The notes below the pieces were generated by a model that was not told where the DNA came from, made no database searches, and saw only the letters and a program-made list of their open reading frames with translations. Below are positions 12,235 through 12,322 of a stretch of 12,322 bases of DNA, one piece after another. The DNA is from an uncultured Lachnospiraceae bacterium (lineage in GTDB: Bacteria; Bacillota; Clostridia; Lachnospirales; Lachnospiraceae): assembly GCA_910578885.1 (NCBI GenBank), contig CAJTSH010000063.1, forward strand, positions 1 through 12,322. The letters are read 5' to 3'. Position 1 is the first letter of the stretch. Every line of letters begins with the position of its first letter. Made by a program: the position numbers and the translations under genes.

Positions 12235-12322
12235 ACCGAGGTTCCCGTTTTGTTACCGAGTTTCACTTTTTGAAAGCGAGGTTCAAAATTTGTACCCGAA
12301 ATTCCACTTTTGTAGCAACTTT
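12235..12322. repeat. Degenerate 20-bp tandem repeats
   Basis: Four consecutive 20-nt units, at 12235, 12255, 12275 and 12295, share the pattern (A/C)(C/G)CGA(G/A)(G/T/A)TTC followed by a T-rich second half ending TTG. The array runs to about 12314 and may continue past the edge. Apart from this array, the hairpin and the -10 box, the 12034-12322 stretch shows no gene. Confidence 0.7.

Overview
The window looks like the chromosome of an anaerobic gut Firmicute, probably a member of the Lachnospiraceae, carrying the right-hand part of an integrated mobilizable element. The organism call rests on three things: the protein families on the right side, which I know mainly from Lachnospiraceae; strong AGGAGG-type ribosome binding sites; and the AT-rich element beside visibly more GC-rich host genes. 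This is inference, because no rRNA or marker gene is present.

Positions 1 to about 6730 are the element. From left to right: the tail of an unidentified gene, a small conserved-looking ORF, a convergent MobV-type relaxase (minus strand), a hairpin-rich segment that could be oriT, a secreted cargo protein with a bacterial Ig-like domain and a Cys/His-rich tail, a Rep_2 (pMV158 RepB-like) replication initiator (minus strand), a repeat-rich presumed origin, a pair of near-identical 55-bp repeats, a near-consensus promoter driving a roughly 240-nt structured leader with an intrinsic terminator, a 132-residue protein of unknown function, and a large serine recombinase at the right edge. Relaxase, Rep and recombinase together suggest an integrative mobilizable element that can excise, replicate by rolling circle and be moved by a helper conjugation system. 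The left end of the element is outside the window.

At about 6724-6738 the element enters a host gene on the minus strand. That gene encodes a carboxypeptidase-regulatory-like domain followed by the start of a SpoIID-like/cortex-lytic-type region. It is cut at a Glu-Trp-Tyr motif, and its last ten codons and stop come from the element. Reciprocally, the last nine codons and stop of the recombinase lie in host DNA.

From 7452 to 12322 the host DNA holds five minus-strand genes in three transcription units: 12033 to 9816 (two genes), 9672 to 8405 (two genes) and 8267 to 7506 (one gene, ended by a clear terminator). All five products lack Sec signal peptides and have unfamiliar or domain-of-unknown-function sequences. 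One starts like the hook-associated protein FlgL and ends like FliD. Each unit is preceded by a GCCGATA(T/A) box, the -10 element of SigD/FliA motility promoters, so the group may belong to a flagellar-type regulon. The right edge carries a hairpin and four degenerate 20-bp tandem repeats running out of the window.
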